This document shows, in pieces, positions 43,977-57,339 of a stretch of 64,000 nt of DNA. Below the pieces are notes generated by a model, which did not search any database, had not been told where the DNA came from, and saw only the letters and a program-made list of their open reading frames with translations. The DNA is from Siderastrea siderea (taxonomy: Eukaryota; Cnidaria; Anthozoa; Scleractinia; Rhizangiidae): positions 33,819,769 through 33,883,768 of the forward strand of contig OZ034975.1 of NCBI GenBank assembly GCA_964030785.1, in the 5' to 3' direction. The position numbers and the translations under genes are program-made. Position 1 is the first letter of the stretch; the number at the start of each line of letters is the position of its first letter.

Positions 43977-44720
43977 CAGAACGCTCAGTTATCTCTGTGA
44001 AATGATACGCAGTTTGGTCGTGACCTTAATATAGTGCACTAATGTCACGTACTTTTACCTAACTTTTCAGAGAATTACGTCACGCAGCAAAACAATGGAC
44101 TTTCGTGGTGGTCAAATCAACATCTCTTTAATACTGTTCCATCCTGATATCAGTTAATTAAACTGCGGCCGGCTGAAAAACCAACCTCAACAAGATGTGT
44201 TTTTTTCTGCTCAGTAGACACATCCACAGAACTAGAATGCTGTGTTTTTATTGGGCTCCGGTTTCTTCCGTATGCAGGTAGGTGCGATTACGCTTTAGTA
44301 TCTTAAGCGGCTTTAGATCACTTTTTACGATAACAACGTTTTGGGGACAGACGACAAAGGAATTTGACTGAAGTACAGTTCAATTTCTGAAACTGCGAAA
44401 AGCTTTATTGAATACATGGGGGACCGTCGCAATTTTGTATGAGAAAATCGTAAATGGCTGCGAAAAATCGCTACCCTCGCAATTTAGATTGCACTGCCAT
44501 CTTTTTATATGATGATATACTGGCCTTGCAATGCGCCGAAGACAAATTCTACGATTCTACGATTCTACGATTCTACCAGTGGGCTAATATTGAACTTTCT
44601 TTTCATTTTTTTTCCTCTGAAACGTTTGACACTTATCTCAACCCGGCGTTTGATTCCAAGCGTTAAACTGATGGAGAAAACAAAGTACTTCGGTTTATTG
44701 GCATTTTTAAGTACATATAT
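43977..44720. other. Upstream region of the Ig gene; short tandem repeat
   Basis: No second gene recognised. A TACGATTC repeat of about four units lies at 44547-44577. Confidence 0.4.
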
Positions 44721-44722
44721 TT

Positions 44723-45650
44723 AACAATTATTCTACGAGGGCGCGCTGGATATCGAATGATAGATAACCAACGAGGCGCGTAGCGCCGAGTTGGTTGTAA
44801 TCATTTGATATCCAGCAAGCCGGAGTAGAATAATTGTTTTATTAAAAACGTAACCACGGTTTTTTTTTAACACAAGAAAGAAAGGGAAAAATGCGAAAAG
44901 AGATAAAAAGTAAACAAGAATCGATCACATGACTGAACGAAAAAGGCGCCAAAACCTTGCGAAGTGTTGCAGCGTTTTATTGCAAAGCTGAATGAATCAA
45001 TGAAACTGCTCGAAAGTGAACGAAGTGGCACAAGTTTGGAAAATAATCTTCTAATTATTGGCTCTGAAATATGGTACGTGTTTGATTTTTCCTGAAACAT
45101 CTTTGTGATCATCGTTCTAAGCGGATTGAAGCTGTACGATTTCACTATATTAGCTGCTGGAGTTGAAACGGAACAAGTTTGTAATCCGTTCGCACAACGG
45201 AGCCATTATGTGCGCGTTTGATCGAACTGGACAGAACTAATTTGAACTTGAAGAGGTAATTTCCATGCAGCTCAGAAGCAAGAATGCTGTAGCGAGGAAC
45301 ATAAGAATTCACCATGATAGTTTGTTAAGCGCAAAGCACAAAAGGCAGTTGTTCTTGGTTTAGAGGTTGCGGACGGAATGGTAAAAACAACACTCACACA
45401 ACTGGGAAAGCGATTCAATTCCGTTTACATGGCATGCACCCGATTTCTATCTGAACATTTGAACCTGTTGTAATACAGACCTACAACGAGCGCAGGTAAA
45501 CCAGTGTCAATTTTGCGCGTTATAGCCGAAAAAAATTTCGCCCTTCCATCCTTCTTGGTAGTTTCTTTAGTAAGCTTACTTGTTTAGATTGCTTCATGAT
45601 TTTCGCACCGCCTCGCCATGAATGTGTGATAGTTTTTAATATATAGATTT
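44723..45650 (+). mobile_element. Dispersed element with unrecognised exon, copy 2
   Basis: Begins with the long form of the hairpin (44723-44837, inner stem GAGGCGCG / CGCGCCG-like) and continues as copy 1 (132-1100). The exon here reads EVADGMVKTTLTQLGKRFNS then VYMACTRFLSEHLNLL, a stop, and the conserved donor GCAG|GTAAAC at 45495/45496. A SINE 3' tail abuts at 45637. Confidence 0.55.
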
Positions 45651-45660
45651 AGCCAAGCCT
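45637..45660 (-). repeat. SINE 3' tail fragment
   Basis: ATAGATTTAGCCAAGCCTAA, matching the minus-strand SINE tail at 1501, followed by ATTT/ATT microsatellite (45680-45728). Confidence 0.7.
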
Positions 45661-45679
45661 AAAAGAGGTACTCCAATAA

Positions 45680-45693
45680 TTTATTTATTTATT

Positions 45694-45726
<33 letters not shown>

Positions 45727-45728
45727 GT
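45680..45728. repeat. (ATTT)n(ATT)n microsatellite
   Basis: About six ATTT units followed by about eight ATT units. Confidence 0.9.
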
Positions 45729-45804
45729 TTCAAGTGGTACCCGACAGCAGTATTATATTTTAGTTAATTATTAGTAAATACACCTCTCATCAAATTAGAA
45801 CTTG

Positions 45805-46674
45805 CATACCTGCCAACCTTATAAAATCAGAAATAGGGACCCTCCCCCCCCCCCCCCCACACACACACACACACGCTCACCCCAGTCCTGGGTTAGTGCC
45901 CTGCCCCCAACACTGCCCCAATTCTGCCCAATTCAATAAAAAATTATAATTTGAACTATGTGCTTTCAAAATATTTTCACATCCATATAATAGGTTTGTT
46001 AAATGTATAAATATCCTTGTATTTCGATTCAAATGGTAATAATTGTTGTTTTCGACCAATTAAGTTATTTTAAAAGATACTCTACATTTGTATTAATCAT
46101 TTTTACAATTTGTTATATACACCCAATTGAAAAAACGTTCAGGTGAAAGGCATAAATCAGTGATGATGCAACCCAATGGTGCTCCAACAATTATGAATGG
46201 TTTGAGAAGCCATATCAAAAACTGGAAAGAGTGTTTCATCGAAGTCGGTCAAAAAAACTCGGCTGCGCCTCGTTTTTTCAACCCACTTCTCGGGGTTTCG
46301 ATATCCTGATGAAATAGGGACCCTCCCCCCCCCCCCCCCCCCACACACACACACGCTCACCCCAGTCCTGGGTTAGTGCCCTGCCCCCAACACTGAACAG
46401 CGTCCAGGATGCTCCAGGGTTTTTAGATTAATTCTTAAAGATATTGCCTGTGAAGTACTGTTTTACCATTAGAATTCTCAGGTGTTATTTAATGGTCTCA
46501 AGCACCACATGTATTGCACAAAACAATAGGATGTAGAAGAGTCAAGACCAATCTTAAACAACCCAGTTCCAAATTGTCTTTTTTTCTTGAAAATCGGAAT
46601 GTCTCGATTTTTTAAGGTTCTGAAACTCAAAAATTGGGACAATTCCCATTAAATCGGGACGGATGGCAGGTATG
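45805..46674. mobile_element. Non-autonomous element with CATACCTGCCA ends
   Basis: Left CATACCTGCCAACC and right GGATGGCAGGTATG form the TIR. Inside, an 80-base block (poly-C, (CA)n and CACCCCAGTCCTGGGTTAGT) occurs twice, at 45838-45915 and 46318-46395. Open frames inside are shadows. Confidence 0.6.
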
Positions 46675-48874
46675 AACCTGATTAACAAAATTCTAAATAC
46701 GCCCCAGCTTTAGGCTGTAAGCTTAAATATTGGGCACAATAATTATTTTTGTTCACCTTTCCTAAGTCTTTTATCTGCCACAAGTCTACGGTTTGATTTA
46801 TTTACATCTTTGCAGAGTTGTCAGAGGAGAGAAATTGTATAGGCAAGGTACTAATTGAAGAATACATCCACCTTATTCAATGGTTTGACAGATAAGTTGT
46901 GTAGTATGGACCATGGTGCGAGAAAAAAATGCGAGCAACGAGTAAAATGTCCTTAAGTATTATCTGTAAAACCACTGAATGATATTTATTATTCCACTAC
47001 AATATTTGCCTATAATTTTAAATGATTTATTCAATGAGTGATTCGAAATCGGGACACTACAGTGCAATACGCTTTCTACAGTGCAATACACTTTCATACT
47101 TTCATGTGTTTCCTCCTTATATGGTAAACTGATACTATAGTGGAATAATAATGTACCTTGTTTACTCTTATTGATGCCTAGGGACTATTACATTAAAATC
47201 AATCTCTTTACATGTAAGTACCCATCAGTCATCAATCAACCACTCAACCACTTACTTGATAAATCAGTCAATTAAAAATCAATCAATCAATTAACCAATC
47301 TGTGACTAACAGTGTCGCCAATGCGAATAACAAATGATCCAGTAATCACTAGTGACTTAATTTGATGCACAGATTGTGACTCACTCTGTTACTACCCCTG
47401 ACAGTAATGGTAGTAAATCTTGTGGTTTGATTTGTTTTTGGTTTGATCATTAGCCTTTACACTGCATCTAATGTAACCAATGAGCAATGTTACTGATTGC
47501 CATAATCTGGTAGCAAAGAAAAACAAAAAGAAAAGGTTCTTCATAAATTATTTCAGAATAGTCAGAAACCTATCAGGTAATGAACTGACAAGAGGGGATC
47601 AGACTGTGGTGAATCTATCATTTGAAATAGTTTTCCCTGTCAAGTGAATTCAATCAAATAAGTCTGAATCACCATTCCTCGTGGAAAGTTAGTTGCGTGT
47701 GTGTCTGCCTAGGAACATACATGTAGCTAAGAGTACAAATTTATTAACTAAAACCTTACAATAAACTGCCATATTTTTCTGACATCAGGTTGATGGAATA
47801 AAAACCTGTATCGAAAACAAAGCAAATTTAATTATCTCAATTGCCAAAAGTAAGCACATGGGTTTAGGGAAGTTCTAAGGACATTTGCGCTATTTTTTTC
47901 TGCGCATCAATACTGCGCCCCCAATTCACATGCATATGGCAATGTCATGCCACGTCATGCACTGAGCACGCACGCTCACATGAAAAACTACAACAATTTT
48001 TTAACATATTTGTTTTGAGCATGTGCATTAAATAAGTGGCATTAAAGCATTCCAAGCTGGTGGATAAAAGGTAAACTGTATTTTTACTTGAGATGGTTGG
48101 TCTCATGTAAATATTTACGCCAGTCTGACTTTCAGACAGGTCTCATGTAAACAAATTGTACCAGTCTGAGTTTCCACCACTTTAATAAAATCAGGGTTTT
48201 ACTGCCCTGGGTATCTGAGGAAGTTGTTAAACATTCTTGAGAGCTGCTCAACTTTAGTCTGAGGGTGTGTTTACATGACACCAGTACATTCTGTGGTTTT
48301 CATTCTGATACAAGCTCACCCCAGTTCCCTCTTGCTTCTCTGTATTTGTTACATGATTACAGCACAAAATCTCGTAACAGTGTGAGTCATACCTGGGTGA
48401 GTTCATACCGGTATCATGTGAAGATGGCTTAACTGTTTGATTCATTCTGCATTAAGTTAATTAACCAAATAGCCATCCAGAATAAATCTCACATCAGCGT
48501 GAAAAAAGGATTTTGTAACTTGAGGGAGGGAGATTCTTAACTACAGATCTTGCACTGTTGATAAGGGATTTTTGTGGATGGTACTTTGTCATACGCTGTT
48601 TTGCAGCATTATGTGCCGCTATATTGGTGAAATAATGAGGAAGAACATCTGAATACCACAACTCGATATTGCGCGTGCATAGCTAGTGCCAGTCCCCAGC
48701 CGCACATTAAAAAGAAAATCAGTGAAACTGAGAGGACACTAGTAAAGTTCGTTTTTTTTTGCAAATTGCCCCACCCTTCTTTATAATCGAAAGCATGTAA
48801 TTACTGTTTTCACAAAGAATAGAAGAACAACAGCAAGAAATGAATAAAGATACGAGCTTGTGCAATCATAACTT
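46675..48874. other. Non-coding stretch, nothing recognised
   Basis: No domain-bearing frame or RNA gene. Near 48130-48420 there are GTTTACATGA and GGTCTCATGTAAA blocks in both orientations, suggesting an old MITE. Confidence 0.4.
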
Positions 48875-49565
48875 TTATAACAGGACATCTGTTAGGATGC
48901 GGTGGTGCGGATCCGCATAATTCTTTAACGTCCGCATCTTCCGCATTTTCAGAGCATTTTCCGCATAAAACAGAAAGATTTGCCTAAAATTGGTGACAAA
49001 GCAGCTGCTTTTCATCCTCACAAACATTCATGTAAAAGCCGAAGAGATTGTTTATTTTCAAGCAGTTTTCCTCCTAAACATCGAAAACACGCCACTTCGT
49101 TCGCGAACAATTTTTAACCTCCAGGATTTCCACGTGTCTTTTGGCGATGAGCCTGGGAACTAGTTTTGTTCTTATACTGATTTCTATTGGACGAAAAGCA
49201 TTGACATTTCAGCGAATAACAGTAATTGATAAGAAACTGCGTTTGACCACTATTTGCACCAGGAAACTTGAACACCTTGTCTTCTTTTGCTCATTCGTCG
49301 TCTCACAGAATCACTTTGCTGTTTAAGCTTATAGTAAGGATAAATTTAAAGAGACGAAGGAGAAGAAGGAACCTCACTAAGCAGTTTACATAACAGAAAA
49401 ACAGTGGAAAGACACAATTATCAATGTTATAAATTGTTTAAACTTCCGCAAATCCACCGTGTTTTCCGCGTATTCAACATATTTTTCTGCATAATACATG
49501 TATGCCTGAAAATTCCCGCCTAATGTTTTTATTTTTTTCCGGACTCTATCAGATGGCCTGTTATA
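48875..49565. mobile_element. 0.69-kb MITE with TCCGCAT repeats
   Basis: Ends TTATAACAGGACATCTG and CAGATGGCCTGTTATAA are inverted copies. Subterminal regions hold repeated TTCCGCAT and CCGCATAA motifs on both sides. Non-coding. Confidence 0.7.
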
Positions 49566-52526
49566 ATAAAGCGAATTTCTAGAAACTGTTGCATCCTGAT
49601 AATCTTTAAGTGTTCGCAATGTTTACAATAGCAAAAACTGTATGCTGTTTGAGTTTTGGCATTTTTTTTGTTCAGGTCAAGAGAAAAGCTGAATATCGTT
49701 TTGACCTCCCATAGCAACAACATGGTGATCAAGATTCTCCCCCCTTAAGTCCAGATATAAAGGCTCTCATTGCCCACCCAACTGGAAGTCTTGATGGAAA
49801 GCACACGTAAATGTTGTGGTTCAACTTTATCGTTGGTTCAATTTTTATTTTCCTTTGTGAATAATAGGATTGCCAAATAAAAATTGAAGCTCCACTTTAA
49901 GGCCTGGCTAAATCTATATATTTGAAAGATTTTAAAACTGTTAATTGTGCTTAATTATGTTTGACTGGGTTCAGAAAATGAATGGAATCAAACACAGCTG
50001 TAGGTATATTTTTGGTTAATAATTATTGTGTTCAATTACTAAACCCAAATTAACCCAATCACTGCATTCAATCCAGTTCAATTTACTGAACAGTTAGATA
50101 CGTAAGCTAGGCTAATGATATATTACTGATATCTTCCACATACCTTCACTGTAAGAAAATGCTGCATCCGTTTCATTGATCACTGCTGGCATACATGCCT
50201 AGAACAGAAAAAAAGGATCAGTGAAAAACAAAATTCAGGGCTAAAATTGGCAGTCACCTGCTTGCCAGTTTAAAACTGACCAGGGCACTAAAAGTCGAGA
50301 CTTAAATGCCTGATAGAGGACTGCGAATAAAAGTTAGACTGTAGTTACAATAAAACTAAAACATACTTTCATTGGAGCAACTTTCTTTTCTTTCCCTTCC
50401 TCAACTCTAAATTCAGGATGCGTAATGCAATACAGGGGAATGACCTTAAGTTTACTGGATGTTTAATCATCTCCAGTCTCCTTTCCGCAACTCAGTAAAG
50501 AGCCAATCGCAATTAATCAAGCATGTTCTAACTAATCCCAGCAGACAATTGTCAGTTAAACAAGCCAGATTGCCAAGATAGCAAAAACACATCAGTACAA
50601 ATATGTCAGTTGCACAAAAAAAATCCTTTCCTTATATCTGGATCCCCCCCCCCCCACCCCCCTGGGAATACGATGATTTTTGAGAAAGCCAAAAGATACA
50701 TGCAGTAATTATCTGAACCTTCTAAAACATGAACATTCCAATGAGTGACCAAAATAGTAAAAAGGACTTTCCATAATGCAGTGCTTTTATTTCATACATG
50801 TAGGTACTGAGATGGAAAAAATGGCAAATTGCAGTCTCCTTCTGGAAACCAATATTAAAAGCGTTAGTGATAAACAAAAGTGAAGCCAAATAATTGAAAT
50901 TCGAGCAAACAAATCAGAAATCAGAATTAGGTCTAAAGAAAATTTAAGACCTACTCCAATAGATTCATAAATAAGGATGTGCTTTTTCATCGATTCGTTA
51001 CTTGCATGGAATTTAGTCTGGTTTTGCAGAGGTAAACAATGACTAAATTAATTCTATTAATTCAGAGTTTAAAAGAACGAGGCATATAACAAATGTGCTG
51101 TTTTGTCATTCTTTTGTTATTCAATGAGTTAACACATCTTGACAATTTGCGTTGGTACTTGTTTTCGTATTTTACTACATTACAAGCTTTTAAAAGCTCT
51201 TTTTCTCCTTTGCATGGTTACAGTTGGCTGCGGGAAAACAAAGCACACTGGTATCCTTCAAAGCGTTGCCAGAAATCTGAGATAACCGAAGCGGGTGATC
51301 GTCGTAAAAGTAAATAATTGGAAATATTATATTTATGACCAAAGCCAAGACAAATTTCTCTTTGTTCGAGATAACGGGAAATTAGGAATAAGGGAGTTGA
51401 GATAGCGGGATCCTTATAAATAAAAACGAATAATGTACCATACCGTAGTATTCTGTGAAATGAGGAAAAATTCCGAGAAACTCAGCAATCATCGGGCTAA
51501 ATTAAAGCAATCCAAATTTCTCCTCTCTAAGACATTCATATTCCACTTAATAGGCAATTGGGACCGGCAGTCGAGTTTCTTTAGCTAACGCGAAGCTAAC
51601 GTCCAGTTTGCCACGTCAAAGACTTACTCGATTCCTCGCAAGGGCATTGGCATTGCAAGAAACTGGGCGAAAATTACTTCATGTAAGAATGTCATGAAAT
51701 GCGAGGGACGGACGTACGGAAGTACGGCGCACGCGCCCGTGAGCCATTCCGCTTGCCATTGTCCATAAAAAATTACCAGCACGCCTCTTAATATGAGTAT
51801 GGGGCTCCACTCCCGCGGCCTTCGGCCGCAAAGGAGTTCCGCTACAAACAATACACGAAACAGTCAAGTAACGGCTCTGAATTAAAACTGCTCTACAGCG
51901 CATGCGTTCCATTCAATCTCAAATAGTTTTTCCCGATATTTAACGGACATAAATAAATTAATTGGTTCACTGACTTGCGCGTGTTGGCGGAGGGCAAGGT
52001 GTTTTGAGCCACACTCCGTTTACTTTTATTGTTTTTCTCGCTACGCTGCGTCCGTAATGTCAAGACCTTGGGTCGATATTCTCCCAGTACGGCCCTCGCG
52101 CTTAGTTGATAAGATATACATCTTTATTTTGTGTTGAATCGGTTTACAGGGAAGGTTTCTAAATTGAGATGTTGTGTAAATCAGCATAGTTTAAGGCCAG
52201 GAAACTTTCGGAAAGGACATTGTTGACTAAACGGTGATCGCTAACATCGCTCAAGCCTATTTTTTTTCAAATGTAATGCATTTGGCTTTGAAATAGATTC
52301 AAATTATAATAATTTTTGTTTTTTTTTTATTTTGTGTTGTGTAAATTAAATGGAGGATAAACTAAACGCAACTCAGTTAACGAGAACCAATTTTGGCGGT
52401 GACTTCTGGAAATCTTTCAGTTTCTACTACGGTTGCAAGGTTTTACACGTGTTGGTCAAAATACGATGGAAACGCGATCAATAGTTTATGAGTATTCCGC
52501 GCTTTAATTGTGTTTTGCTTTTGTAG
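49566..52526. other. Non-coding stretch upstream of the Ig/FN3 exons
   Basis: No gene recognised. It holds a plus-strand SINE 3' tail (49898-49921), a C-rich tract (50645-50663) and a short GGACGTACGG-like repeat near 51707. If the Ig/FN3 gene begins here, its first exon is not evident. Confidence 0.4.
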
Positions 52527-52759
52527 GTCCACCAAGCATCAGTCAAATCTCCTCTAACAAAACAGTGAATGAGGGAGACAAAGTAGCACTAAACTGTACA
52601 GGCGATGGTAATCCGACACCAACAAGCATCACCTGGACAAGACTTTCTGATAACAGTGTAGTCACATTTCCTTTGACCATCAGTAGACAGGATAAAGGAG
52701 GCTGCAGATGCACTGCTGATAATGGCATTGGAAGTCCAGCCAGAGCGGATGTTAAATGA
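52527..52759 (+). CDS. Ig exon 1 of plus-strand Ig/FN3 gene
   Basis: After TTTTGTAG the exon opens in phase 1 (GPPSISQISSNKTVNEGDKV). I-set pattern: ALNCTGDGNPTP (B-strand cysteine), ITWTRL (C-strand tryptophan) and DKGGCRCTADNGIG (F-strand). It ends in TGA at 52757 directly after the G strand, with no convincing donor, so the exon may be broken at its end or serve as a terminal exon. Phase and pattern match the exons at 55274 and 57992. The domain is probably extracellular and adhesive. Confidence 0.7.
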
Positions 52760-53278
52760 TGCAGTTTGTAACTATTGTTAGCGACGAACTAACACACATA
52801 TCAGAAAAGCAGTTGATTGTGAAGATGACCTCCGTTTGACTTCTATCAACAGACGTAAGTGGCGAGACGTACGGTACGTGCACAGTTCGCACCAACATTT
52901 GACTGCGACAAAGTATAATCAATCATGGGATACTAAATTGAAGAAGTTAACTGTCATCCCTTCAGACGTTTGTGGCCCAGAATCTGGTTTCACACTTTTT
53001 CTAATGTTCCAAGTGGCACGAAAATAGAAATCAGAAGTGGTCATCACTTGCGCAATTAGTCAACCTTCAAATCATTAGTCAAGAATCGGCACCAAAGCGT
53101 TTTTACGAATAGACATAGAAATTTCATCGAGAAAGATTTTACCGTTGTTGAATCAGTGATCTCATATGCTCCAATTTCCATGCGCTGCTAAGAAAACCGC
53201 ACTTGATAAGTACCAGCATACACATTGTTATTGTCCTCCTTGCTAGAAAGTTCCTTTTTTTTTCTTTTTAATTTTCAG

Positions 53279-53525
53279 TTCCTGTAGAGATCAAGTGGTT
53301 AACAGGGAATATAACAGTCAATGAAACAAATTCCATTTAGTAAGATGTGACGTATCTGCTTACCCACCACCACCTATCACATGGAAGAAAGATGGAAAAC
53401 AAATAGGATCGGGAAGTAATCTGCTTATTCCACGCAGCAAAAGAAACGACAAAGGAATCTATGCGTGTATAGCAAAGAATGTGGGAGTGGGAAGGGCAGA
53501 AATGGAACATTTGTCACCGTTAATT
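53279..53525 (+). pseudogene. Ig exon 2 of plus-strand gene, frameshifted
   Basis: After TTTTCAG the frame reads VPVEIKWLTGNITVNETNSI and stops. Shifted by one frame, the domain continues LVRCDVSAYPPPPITWKKDG through NLLIPRSKRNDKGIYACIA to an end before GTAAGT (53526). A second shift near 53500 is needed to reach a normal G strand. All Ig landmarks remain, so decay is recent or only one allele or assembly is affected. Confidence 0.7.
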
Positions 53526-53810
53526 GTAAGTAAACGAGAAAAAAAGTATAAATTGCCATTGATGTCAGAGCAGTGTCTGCTAAAACGTAAAAATGTAACA
53601 CCAAAAGCAGCCAGAGATTACAAGAGATTCTTTCACACTCTTTTTAACTAGAGAATATCTGCATGAGAAACTTCCGTATTGCTGTTATAGGACAAAAATC
53701 AAGATACGATTGATAGTGCTTCTGTTTAGCATTAACAGTACTTACATCTGATTTAGTTCCTTCTTGTTGGGCAGTTGCCGGTTGATTTGAGTGCATATCA
53801 AGCAATTTAT

Positions 53811-54361
53811 CCCTATTCAGACGGGGCTTTTTTTGGTCTTGTGGGACTGGGGGTGGGGCGGATTCCGCCCCCACCTCTTAACTCCGAGAATATTAAAGCT
53901 ATGACAACGTAACTTAAAGGACATATAGTACGTCCAAAAATGTTTCCATTGAGGTCCGCAACCTCGGCTGATGACGTCACATGACGTCACAGTAACGCTT
54001 TGTGCTCAAACGGCGGCCAGCTTGGATCCGCCATCTTGGATTTCTTAAATTTTCTAAAAACCTTCAAAAGCCGCCAAAATTTATCAGGAAGTGATCAAAA
54101 TCAATAAATTAACATGGAAATGATCTAAAAATGTAAAATTTTCTTCAAAAAGTAATGATTTTTGATATAAAAGTTTACAAATTCAAAATTCTGAAAAATT
54201 TACACCAAACAATTAATCAATCAATCAAATGCTACACCAAATTGTTCCCAGATAAATTTTAGGAAAAGTCACCAAGTACGGTGGCTTTAGCTTGCTTATT
54301 AAAAAAGTTATAAACGTCCAAAGTCCGCAGAATCCGCCCCCCCCCCCCCGGTCTGAATAGG
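53811..54361. mobile_element. Harbinger-like MITE, copy 2
   Basis: Same family and orientation as 3012-3532. Ends CCCTATTCAGAC and GTCTGAATAGG with G- or C-rich tracts next to them. Confidence 0.65.
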
Positions 54362-54477
54362 ATTAAGAGCACCACGTAGGAATTGGTAACACTATATTAA
54401 TATTTTACAGTTGTGCTACTGTTACCTCGTTCCATATCAGCACATAACTTATTAGTGTGACAAATTTTCTGGGCATT

Positions 54478-54618
54478 AAGGTAACTTATCGTATGGTCAA
54501 GCCATCTTTATTCTCAGTTCTATCACGAAAGACGATGGAAGGTTTTATGGCTGCCAGTTAAACTCGACCAGCCCTTCAAATAATGTAACATGCGACTCTG
54601 TGCAGTTATTTGTTCAAG
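54478..54618 (+). pseudogene. Second half of a V-like Ig domain
   Basis: The frame GQAIFILSSITKDDGRFYGC then QLNSTSPSN and VQLFVQ ends at a donor CAAG|GTGGGT (54618/54619). It is the E to G strand part of a V-like Ig domain. The first half is not found just upstream, where the Harbinger-like MITE ends 117 bases away, so either a split exon lies out of sight or the front was lost. Confidence 0.55.
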
Positions 54619-55273
54619 GTGGGTGACTTATTGCCATTTATTGGTAAACGAAAGCCGGAAACAATGAACTTTACTTTCGATGTCCTTTCTATGGTGGAAT
54701 ATAGCACGAACTAGGAGACAGAGGAGCAACAGTGACGAAAACATTTTGTTGGACTGTATCCAAATTCATGCGTTTAACGGCTTTGTTATCAAAGAAAGTT
54801 TGAAGGTAGGCTTACACTATCCCGGAGACGCCCTCTGTACCGCACGAAAAACGGAAGGCCTTTTAGTCACGCGTAAACGGTTAATTTCGGCATTTCTTTC
54901 GTATTTGCTCCGTATACGCCCAGCTGCGTTTCGGTTGACATGTTTTTGGTTGGGTATAAAATAGATGTCCCAACCTAGAAATGCCAAATGGCAGACCATG
55001 TATAAACGATCCGTTTAGGCTCTGTCCCTGGTCATTAAGATAATTCGAAGCTTGGTGAATCGTACGGCCGGAACGTAACTCGGTTTCTGTTTCCCCACCG
55101 CCATTCCACCGCAGAGGTCCCAGCATTTGTTCGTCGCTACCCCTCGTGGGTAGAGAGTGATAATGCTGAGTAAAGATTTTATTTTCTAAGTTAATAACAG
55201 TGCGGAGTCCAGCTGAGCCTCGAGCCACCTCTTTGCCTTTACTGTAAATAGATCACTGCCCTTCAATTTCCAG

Positions 55274-55532
55274 ATGCACCCAACATCACTCATCCGACTG
55301 CAGCAAATGCCAGTTACCAAGAGGATAGTGCTGTTAATATCAGTTGCAGAGCAACAGGTTCACCAGATCCAGATGTACAGTGGATTCATAATGGACAAGT
55401 AAAGAGTTCTGGGACTAAAACAACTCATCTTACTTTTAGTAAAATCCGTAAATCAGATGCAGGAATATACACATGTAGGGCCAACAACTCTGCAGGAAGT
55501 AAAGAGAAACATTTCAGTATTTTAGTGAACTG
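55274..55532 (+). CDS. Intact Ig exon of plus-strand gene
   Basis: Acceptor TTTCCAG, donor AACT|GTAAGT, phase 1 to phase 1. Encodes DAPNITHPTAANASYQEDSA, then ISCRATGSPDPDVQWIHNG (strands B and C) and SDAGIYTCRANNSAGSK (F strand), ending in SILVN. All I-set landmarks are present and the frame is clean. It would form one extracellular Ig module. Confidence 0.85.
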
Positions 55533-56357
55533 TAAGTACTACAATTCGTATCCTTTCGGAGATGGAATTAATTTACTTGACGGATCATATGGCCTTAATT
55601 TCATAAAGTGTCAATTTCTTTGCTTTCATTATGTTGAAGTGCACATTGGTATTGTCATTGTAACATAAAATTCAAACTTTCTCTTTCTCCAGCAGACTAA
55701 CGATACTATTATATTTATTCCATGAAAAAAAAAAAGATTGCTAAGGGCAAATGTAGAATAATGAAAGCGGTTGATTTAAACTTGACACATGCTGTCAGGT
55801 GATGTAACGACGGTAAAAGATCATATCGTATATTGTGAATCAGCCAATCAGAAGCCTTGTCTACTGTCATGATTTTCTACGATATCAAGTCACTGACCTG
55901 ATATCCTACGATATCATGGACAGTTTGTGAAACTTGCATTTTTTTGCAGACGTCAGAGGCGAAAATTACAGTAGAAATACAACGAAACGTAAAACTATTA
56001 CATTTGTTAAACGAGAAAGTAATTTGTTTAACGGTAAGAGAGAAAAAAAAATACAATTTCGCGCCAAAATTGGAAGCGGCTACACTGGCGGGCGCTCGAG
56101 TGAACTTTACGGACAGCGCTGAAACTTTTTTGGTTTCAAAATAGAGCCGGATTTTCCAAATTTCTTTCTTAACTTGGACTTCCAAGATTCAGAAAATGAA
56201 ACTCCAAACAAAAGAATTAAATAAAATGGCAGATGAGGAGTTGGAGAAGAGTATTGACGACCAGAAAAGTGTAAATACGTTTCGCTCTACAACGCCTGAC
56301 TGATCACGGTAACTAAAAAAAAAAGCCGGGTCTTAGGACGAATTTGGGTACGGTAAA

Positions 56358-56520
56358 TACCTAATCGCACCTTTTTTAGTACGCTTCGGCAGCATATCAA
56401 GCTCGTTTGGTCTCACCATGGGTATTTTGGCTCGACTACGTCTCGCCAAAATACGAACCACGGCTCGACCAAACTCGCCTGATATGCCGCCGAAGCGTAC
56501 CAAAAAGGTGCGATTAGGTA
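56358..56520. mobile_element. 163-bp hairpin MITE
   Basis: Arms start TACCTAATCGCACCTTTTT and mirror the end exactly apart from a few bases, about 55 bases each. The two overlapping frames here are mirror shadows. Confidence 0.8.
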
Positions 56521-57339
56521 TAAGTATCATATCATTAGTAACTGTATTGCTTGTTAGACCCCGGCCAAAGAATTCAAAAATTATATTTATTTGCCAACTT
56601 AAACGCGATTGGTAACTTGTTGAAAGATTTTGAATGATGCTCGATGATGCTGTATGTGGTGGAATTATTAGTTAATGGTATTCAGTGGACAACGCTTTAT
56701 TGCCTTAAAATATTCCTACAAAAAAGCTCTATCCGTTTAAAGAGGCCTTACAATGCACATCATATATGCACGTATATGCCGTCCTGGCCGTGAATTATGA
56801 ATTGTTAGTGCATAATAACATTCACTCTAATCAATGGGAGGACCCAAGTCACCCTGTACTTTTAGAAGTAGATAGAAAGATGTCTTTGCTTTATTACACG
56901 ACTTTGTTACTTCCTATCGTTCTGCTCAGATGTTCTTTGATTTAAAAACAAACAAACAAACAAACAAAGAAGAGGCATAGACCACTTAGAAGAAGACTAA
57001 GGCTTTGTGATTCATGCAGCTAGGACTGTTGTGGTGACAACTTGTAACATTCGCTTAATACGTGTAATTGTATCTATACTGCACTATGTCGTCGAAGAAC
57101 ATCTTATTCAATAAAAACTGGCTAAGCGTACTGGTGTGAAGGGAATTTGATTTATTATGAACCATTAACTAACAAGTTTTATCTAACGTTTACTCTCCCC
57201 ACTGTATTTAAAAGTTTACATTCGCACTCAGACCGGAGAAATGATAGACCTGAAAGCATCTGATAGACGCAAAGGTTCATTACACACAAAACCGCAGCGG
57301 GGATGGAGATGCAGGCACAGAATATTTTGAATCATGCTT

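Noticed and set aside
53644..53874. Minus-strand exon ending in a GTAAGT donor (around 53745)
   Set aside because: The frame runs out of a MITE end and has no domain; the donor-like site is probably chance.
54881..55228. 115-residue minus frame
   Set aside because: No recognisable motif and no splice context; it lies in an intron of the plus-strand Ig/FN3 gene.
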